Source of the DNA: Aldrovandia affinis
Taxonomy: Eukaryota; Chordata; Actinopteri; Notacanthiformes; Halosauridae
Reading direction: 5' to 3'
Length of the DNA stretch: 64,000 nt
NCBI GenBank assembly: GCA_029706075.1
Contig: JAINUG010000087.1
Coordinates: 3,342,929 to 3,406,928 of the forward strand
A program made the position numbers and the translations under genes. Shown here piece by piece: positions 57,801-64,000 of this stretch. Under the pieces are notes generated by a model. It ran no database searches, was not told the DNA's origin, and worked only from the letters and a program-made list of their open reading frames with translations. The first letter of the stretch is position 1. Each line of letters starts with the position of its first letter.

Positions 57801-58773
57801 GAAAGATATCATCATTATGCAAGGAGACTGGAATGCAAAGGTTGGAGAGGATGCCTATCCAAACTGGAAAGACACTTGTGGCCCCTATTCCAACATCAAG
57901 ACCAACGACAGGGGCCTAAGGCTCCTGGAGTTTGCCAGATATAACAACTTGATGCTGGCGAACACACTTGGCCTCCACAAGGCTTCCAGACGATGGACCT
58001 GGCACAGCCCCAATGGAGAACACCACAACCAGATCGATTACATCTTGATCAAGAAACGCTTCCAATCAAGCGTTAACGTCGGGAGGACACGCAGCTTCCC
58101 AAAAGCAGACATTGGGAGCGACCATGACCTTGTACTCATGTCTTTTAGCCTACGCCTGAAGAAGATCAAGAGCTCCAAGTACACAAGAATGAAGCTCAAT
58201 CTGGACAAACTACAAGACCCTGAAGTGGCTGAACTATTCAAAACAACTTTAGGAGGGAAGATAACAACACTGCTCCTCGAAGGTGCAGAAGATACTGACA
58301 CTGACACCATGACCACCAAGTTCAACACAGCAGTAACTGAAACATACCACTGCGATCCTTGGCAAACTCCACCCAAAAAGAATCCTTGGGTCACAAACGA
58401 ACTGCTAGATCTATGTGACAAGCGGAGAGCACTGAAGAGGAGCAAGAACTCACCTGAGGGATACGATGCCTACAGAACAATCAACAAAGACATCAAGAAA
58501 CAAATGCAATCAGCAAAACAGAACTGGATTGAGGAACACTGCAAAGAAATAGAGAACAGCTTGAAATACAATAACAACACCAAGATGGCATACCAGACCG
58601 TGAAGGAGCTAACAAAGACTAAACAGCCCAGAGCCTCCACGATCCAGAGCAAGACCGGTGAATGTCTGACGGAAGAACAAAAGATCTTGGACAGGTGGAC
58701 AGAATACTGCTCGAACTCTACAACCGCATCCCCAATGGGGATCCAGCAGTTTTGTCCTGCCCCAAACCACTGA
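57801..58773 (+). pseudogene. LINE ORF fragment: endonuclease C-terminal part
   Basis: An open frame of about 320 codons with APE-type endonuclease motifs GDWNAKVG, QIDYIL and SDHDLVL, then a Lys-rich linker. It starts mid-domain because of 5' truncation and is frameshifted before the reverse transcriptase. Confidence 0.88.
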
Positions 58774-60306
58774 GGATGATGAAAAACTCCCATCCTCCGT
58801 GAAGAAGTCGAGGCAGCAGTCCGGTCACTCAAAAAAGGAAAAGCAGCTGGAGTAGACAACATCCCAGCAGAGCTCCTACAGGCTGGGGGAGAGGCCATAA
58901 TTGATGTCCTCACCATCATCTGCAATAAGATCTGGCAGAGTGGTGAGTGGCCTACATCATGGACACAATCACTGATCATCACACTTCCAAAAAGGGCAAT
59001 CTTCAACAATGTCAAAACTACCGCACCATCAGTCTCATCAGCCACCCCAGCAAAGTCCTACTGAAAATAATATTGAATAGGTTAAAACCCCAAGCGGAAC
59101 AAATCATAGCTGAAGAACAGGCCGTTTTAGGGCAGGACGAAGCACCACAGAACAAATCTTCAACCTGAGAATTATCTGCGAGAAACATCTGCAGCATCAA
59201 CAACCCCTGTACCACGTGTTTGTGGATTTCAAGAAAGCCTTTGATCGAGTGTGGCACGCTGCTCTGTGGGCAACCATGAGGAAATACAACATCAGCCCCA
59301 ACCTTGTCAGTATCATCCAAAACCTGTACAACAAGGCCACCAGTGCAGTCCTCCACAACGGAGCCTTTGGAGACTGGTTCAGGACAATGACCGGCGTGCG
59401 CCAAGGATGCCTCCTCTCACCTCTCCTTTAACATCTTCTTGGAGCGCATCATGGCTGACGGCCTGGAAGACCATGAGGGATCTGTCAGCATAGGAGGCAG
59501 AACAATCACCAACCTCCGCTTTGCCGACGACATTGACGGGCTGGCAAGAGGAGAAAAGAACTTGCCAGCCTAGTTGAAAGGCTTGACGTCACCTCCCGAG
59601 CCTATGGCATGGAAATCAGCACGGAAAAACAAAGCTGATGACCAACAACAACAACATCATGTCTGACATCAGAGTCAATGGTCAAGCACTGGACTGCGTG
59701 TCCAGCTTCAAATACCTTGGAGCGATCGTCTCCGGCGAAGGTTCCAAGAAGGAAGTCCTGGCCAGGATAGCACAAACAACCGCTGCCCTGACACAACTCA
59801 AGCCCATATGGAAGGACAAAAACATCAGCCTGGGATCAAAAGTGAGACTACTGCGCTCACTTGTCATCTCAATATTCCTATACGCGTGCGAATCATGGAC
59901 CCTCACAGCAGAAATACAGCAGAGAATACAGAGTTTGGAAATGAGATGCTACAGAAGACTCCTGGGCATCTCCTACACCCAGCACATTACAAACATGGAA
60001 ATCCGGCAAAGGATCAGCCAAGCCATCGGTCGGCACGATGACCTGCTTACCATCGTGAAAAAGCGAAAACTGAGGTGGTATGGACACATCACCAGATCAT
60101 CAGGCCTGGCAAAGACCATCCTGCAAGGCACTGTGCAAGGAGGCAGGAAACGGGGGAGACAAAAGAAAAGATGGGAGGATAACATCCAAGAATGGACTCA
60201 ATTAAGACTGAGTGAAACAGTGCGAGCTGCCGAGGAGAGAGAGATGGAGGAGCTTGTTGACAGATCGTCTGTGGTGCCCCAACGACCCTCCGGGGTTATG
60301 GGATAG
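58774..60306 (+). pseudogene. LINE ORF fragment: reverse transcriptase and C-terminal domain, broken
   Basis: RT motifs are spread over at least three frames: KKGKAAGVDNIPAELLQ, then DFKKAFDRVWHAALWATMRK (59216-59431), then FADD, then a continuous C-terminal frame (59638-60306) beginning NNNNIMSDIRVNGQAL and ending PSGVMG. Confidence 0.87.
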
Positions 60307-60770
60307 GAAAGGAAAGGAAGGCTAGCTAGTTTAGTTGGTTGTCAATTAGTTGGTTGTCAAGCGAAAACCACAGTTATCTTTACACATAAATTAATTTAAA
60401 TGAATCAATCTATGCTTCACTGCAAGTCTTAATACAGTCTTTCGTTAATGCATTAAGGTTTCATAATTCAGTGTGATCGCTTTTGTTCATTCACGTGTAC
60501 GGAATTCAATGTGGCCATGTTATATTTACATTCTGGCACAAAATGGCTTCCATAATGGAGAACTACGTAACATCAAAATCGGTATGGCCCTCCTCCATAA
60601 TATGTATTTACAGAGTAATTATATTCAGGCACCGAGATGCACTGTTTTGTGCTTATTGTAAATCATCCGTACGCAGACACACATTTTGATAGTCGTCGTC
60701 TTCGAAACCCTTGACCACGGTGTGATTGCTCGTAGGAGACCACGCTGCATGCGAGTTTGAGTTCCAGTAT

Positions 60771-60826
60771 CAGCTTTGATAAGGTGGAGCCAGCTTTGAT
60801 AAGGTGGAGCCAGCTTTGATAAGGTG
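60771..60826. repeat. 20-bp tandem repeat, 2.8 copies
   Basis: CAGCTTTGATAAGGTGGAGC repeated identically twice and then partially. Confidence 0.93.
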
Positions 60827-61196
60827 TCAATGATGCTGGTTTTCTCAAACCCTCCACTAAAGCAACCCCCGTTTCCCAACGCTGTGCTACCGACGCAGCG
60901 AACAGGAAGTGGCGAGGGCCCTCTCTGTGTCTCACACGCAGACGTGTAGAAGACAGTGTTTAGCTTTGCCACGGGGCGTCGACTCTTTAGGTAACTGAAT
61001 CAAACCTGTTTTTCCTAATGACACATTAAAAACAGCCTAAACGGAAATGGTGCATTATTGGTTTAGGGTTTTTCCCCATAGTCGTAATCAGCGTTATCAA
61101 AAGGATTACGGTGAAATATTCTGTTGTCAGTTTTGGTGTTTGTCCGAAGTTGCGCCTAAGCAGTTTTAGCTTCTCTCCTATTTCCTCTTTGAGTAT

Positions 61197-61322
61197 TGGT
61201 GCTGGAGCATGGCGCTGACAATGCTTAAGTTGTGGATTTGATTCCCACTGGGACCACATGTACTGAAAAATGTACGCATTCACTACTATGAGTCGCTTTG
61301 GTTAAAAGCATCTGCTAAATGG
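61197..61322 (+). mobile_element. SINE (family C)
   Basis: GGAGCATGGCGCTGACAATG, box B-like GGATTTGATTCCCACTGGGA, CTGAAAAATGTACGCATTCA, tail GTCGCTTTGGTTAAAAGCAT. Same subfamily as the antisense copy at 26175-26326. It abuts the TA-rich insertion site of the Tc1 element. Confidence 0.78.
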
Positions 61323-61347
61323 TTTATATATATTATATACATATATA

Positions 61348-63177
61348 CAGTGGGGAAAATAAGTATTTCACCCCCTGCTGATTTTGTGAGTTTGCCCCCT
61401 TACAAAGAAAGGAACGGAACGGTCGGTCTATAAATTTCATGGTAGGTTCATCTTAACAGTGAGAGACAGAATATTTTTTAAAAATCCGAGAAAATCACAT
61501 TATATGAATTTTAAACATTTATTTGTGTTTTATTGAGGAAAATAAGTATTTCACCCCCTTGCAAAACAGCAAGAATTCTGGCTCCCACAGACCGGTTATG
61601 TGACCAGGAGGCACACAGATTAGTCCTCTTACTTAATTAGTACTCCTAATTAAGTACTCGTTACCTGTATAAAAGACAACTGTCCACAGAATCAATCAAT
61701 GAATCAGATTCCAACCTCTCCACAATGGGCAAGACCAAAGAATTGTCTAAGGACATCAGGGACAAAATTGTAGACCTGCACAAGACTGGAATGGGCTACA
61801 AGACCATTGGCAAGCAGCTTGGTGAGAAGGAGTCAACTGTTGGTGCGATAATTAGAAAATGGAAGAAACACCAATTGACCATCAATCTCCCTCGGTCTGG
61901 GGCTCCACGCAAGATCTCACCTCGTGGAGTGAACCTGATCATGAGAAAGGTGAGGAACAACCCAGAACTACACGGCTGGAGCTTGTTGATGATCTCAAGG
62001 CAGCTGGGACCACAGTCACCAAGATGACCATTGGTAACACATTACGCCGTAATGGATTGAAATCCTGTAGTGCCCGCAAGGTCCCCCTGCTCAAGAAGGC
62101 ACATGTACAGGCCCATCTGAAGTTTGCCAATGAGCACCTGGATGATTCAGCGGAGGCTTGGGAGAAAGTGCTGTGGTCAGATGAGACTAAAATCGAGCTC
62201 TTTGGCATCAACTCGGCTCGCCGTGTTTGGAGGAAGAAAAAAGCTGCCTTGGACCCCAAGAATACCATCCCCACCGTCAAGCATGGCGGTGGAAACATTA
62301 TGCTTTGGGGCTGTTTCTCTGCTAAGGGCACAGGACGACTTCACCGGATCGAGGGGAGGATGAATGGGGCCATGTACCGGAAATCTTGGGTGAGAACCTC
62401 CTTCCCTCAGCCAGCACACTGAAAATGGATTTCTAAGGATTTGGAGAGGATCTGCAAAGAGGAGTGGGCCAAAATCCCTCCTGGGATCTGCGCAAACTTG
62501 GTGACCAACTACAAGAAACGTCTGACTGCTGTGCTTGCCAACAAGGGTTTCTCCACCAAGTACTGAGTCATGTTTTGCTAGGGGGTGAAATACTTATTTT
62601 CCTCAATAAAACACAAATAAATGTTTAAAATTCATATAATGTGATTTTCTGGGATTTTTTTGAATATTCTGTCTCTCACTGTTAAGATGAACCTACCATG
62701 AAAATTATAGACCGTTCCTTTCTTTGTAAGGGGGCAAACTCACATTCCAGTCTTGTGCAGGTCTACAATTTTGTCCCTGATGTCCTTAGACAATTCTTTG
62801 GTCTTGCCCATTGTGGAGAGGTTGGAATCTGATTCATTGATTGATTCTGTGGACAGTTGTCTTTTATACAGGTAACGAGTACTTAATTAGGAGTACTAAT
62901 TAAGTAAGAGGACTAATCTGTGTGCCTCCTGGTCACATAACCGGTCTGTGGGAGCCAGAATTCTTGCTGTTTTGCAAGGGGGTGAAATACTTATTTTCCT
63001 CAATAAAACACAAATAAATGTTTAAAATTCATATAATGTGATTTTCTGGGATTTTTTTTAATATTCTGTCTCTCACTGTTAAGATGAACCTACCATAAAA
63101 TTATAGACCGTTCCTTTCTTTGTAAGGGGGCAAACTCACAAAATCAGCAGGGGGTGAAATACTTATTTTCCCCACTG
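61348..63177 (+). mobile_element. Rearranged Tc1/mariner-type transposon with extended inverted end
   Basis: Ends CAGTGGGGAAAATAAGTATT and its complement, flanked by TA (61346-61347, 63178-63179). Each end has outer and inner copies of the GAAAATAAGTATTTCACCCC direct repeat (IR/DR structure). On the right the normal end breaks at 62744. It is followed by an inverted copy of the first ~438 bp of the element, including the first ~20 transposase codons (62745-63177). So the left 61348-61785 and right 62745-63177 form a long inverted repeat, and the right side carries three direct repeats (about 62580, 62980, 63150). Confidence 0.9.
61725..62566 (+). pseudogene. Tc1-like transposase pseudogene
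   Basis: Starts ATGGGCAAGACC. N-terminal helix-turn-helix [36 protein letters not shown] and basic linker [15 protein letters not shown] frameshift lies near 61960. The downstream frame has [13 protein letters not shown] (first catalytic Asp), [19 protein letters not shown] and RRVWRKK. About 250 bp are missing near 62430, so the second catalytic Asp (HDNDPKH block) and the catalytic Glu are absent. The coding remnant resumes with [17 protein letters not shown] and ends NKGFSTKY plus TGA. It cannot be catalytic. Confidence 0.9.
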
Positions 63178-64000
63178 TATATTTTTAGGTGTCAACGAGA
63201 ATTTGAAAATTATTAGTCTTTGTTTTCAAAAGTTTTCACATTGCAAATTACAGTTCAAATTACAGATCAAATCATTCCTCTTCCCACGTAATATATACAT
63301 TGGTGTCGCTATGGGGCTGCCATCAAGCTAACGCATAACCTTCTCACAACATTGGAGTGATGTTACATCGGTGTGGAGGCACAGCCACAACAGTACAATG
63401 GGTAATGAGAATGTTGCTCTTGGGAAATGTAGAGTCTGTCAAACGGAAAGTGATAGCGTGAGCCCACAGTCTGTGACTCACATTCACTCGAATTCGCCTG
63501 GCTCTTTTGAGAAATCGGCCAGCTCTTTCTGTAAAATAACAGTGACTTTGGTAAACATGGGGGTTTCCGTTTCCTCTGTCATCTGCGTTTGCAGGGTCAT
63601 TTGTGCGTGCGCCTTTGATTATGTCGCAAACTTGCGTTGAAGTAAATTGTTGCCCCTGTATGTATATGTGTACAAACTTGCAGGTGCTGTGAATCTGCTC
63701 TGTGCTTTGTGTGAATCTGCTTTCCAAGAACTCCTCTTTAGGAAGACTCCTCAACCATCTACTTAGAGATATTGCTGCCCTTTGATATTGTTGCCCTTTT
63801 CATATTTCAACACATACCTGTTGAAGTGTGAAATTCAAAAACTCTGTAATTGAGCCTATCAAAATATGTGTCATATATTTTAGACCTTCATATGATTTCC
63901 ACTGTTGTACGCCATTGTATGAATATATTATAGAACTCATTGTGTGCATTTAATACAGTATATCCAATATATTTGACAACATATGTGCAAAATAATAGCT

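Larger units (their letters stand above)
57801..60319 (+). mobile_element. 5'-truncated RTE/Nimb-like LINE with 12-bp TSD
   Basis: Non-LTR retrotransposon remnant starting inside the endonuclease domain (GDWNAKVG, HNQIDYILIK, GSDHDLVLMS), followed by reverse transcriptase motifs (GKAAGVDNIPAELL, VFVDFKKAFDRVWH, TGVRQGCLLSPLL, catalytic FADD at about 59521) and a C-terminal LRWYGHITRSSG...GRKRGRQKKRWEDN block. Several frameshifts or stops (near 58770, 59130, 59430, 59570-59635) make it inactive. The 3' end is a short GGAAA repeat. Exact 12-bp direct repeats GGCTAGCTAGTT (57789-57800 and 60320-60331) define the insertion. Clade assignment is from motif memory and is tentative. Confidence 0.9.

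Overview
This is eukaryotic genomic DNA from a ray-finned fish, almost certainly a teleost. It has small protein-coding exons with GT-AG introns. It has dense CA/GT microsatellites, tRNA-derived SINEs, hAT-type MITEs, a Tc1-like transposon of the kind abundant in teleosts, and a 5'-truncated LINE. The encoded proteins are closest to the vertebrate orthologues I know. Species cannot be named from the sequence.

Three genes lie head-to-tail on the + strand. (1) 33-2952: the last three coding exons of dcaf10 (WDR32), a CUL4-DDB1 ubiquitin ligase substrate receptor. Its penultimate exon here has an apparent 2-base frame break. (2) 11696-46588: a complete diacylglycerol kinase theta gene, dgkq. It has 23 coding exons whose lengths sum to 2751 nt, an intact 916-residue frame. 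It encodes three C1 domains, a Ras-associating domain, and the split kinase catalytic and accessory domains. Its probable poly(A) site is near 48.9 kb. (3) 52903 to the window end: the first four coding exons of nfkb1, up to the start of the Rel homology domain. A near-palindromic kappaB site lies about 1.1 kb upstream of its ATG.

Layout: 1-2952 dcaf10 exons with a hAT relic in an intron; 2953-10.4 kb dcaf10 3' UTR/intergenic DNA with a SINE carrying a perfect 16-bp target duplication, a hAT MITE and a second fold-back element; 10.4-11.7 kb CpG-rich dgkq 5' region; 11.7-46.6 kb dgkq, with two very long introns (7.5 and 10.2 kb) at its 5' end and compact exons from 29.7 kb on; 46.6-48.9 kb dgkq 3' UTR; 48.9-51.8 kb intergenic; 51.8-52.0 kb probable nfkb1 promoter; 52.9-64 kb 5' part of nfkb1, whose last visible intron holds an RTE-like LINE and a rearranged Tc1 element.

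No operon-like cooperation among the genes is implied. DGK theta removes diacylglycerol (a PKC activator) to make phosphatidic acid, NF-kappaB1 is a transcription factor subunit, and DCAF10 is a ubiquitin-ligase adaptor. I found no convincing unknown protein-coding system. The most noteworthy items are the rearranged Tc1 element with a ~430-bp inverted end, the minisatellite made of splice-acceptor-like units, the nfkb1 kappaB site, a 46-bp microsatellite flank duplicated between two dgkq introns, and the dcaf10 frame break. Protein family assignments are from memory of the families, without database searches.
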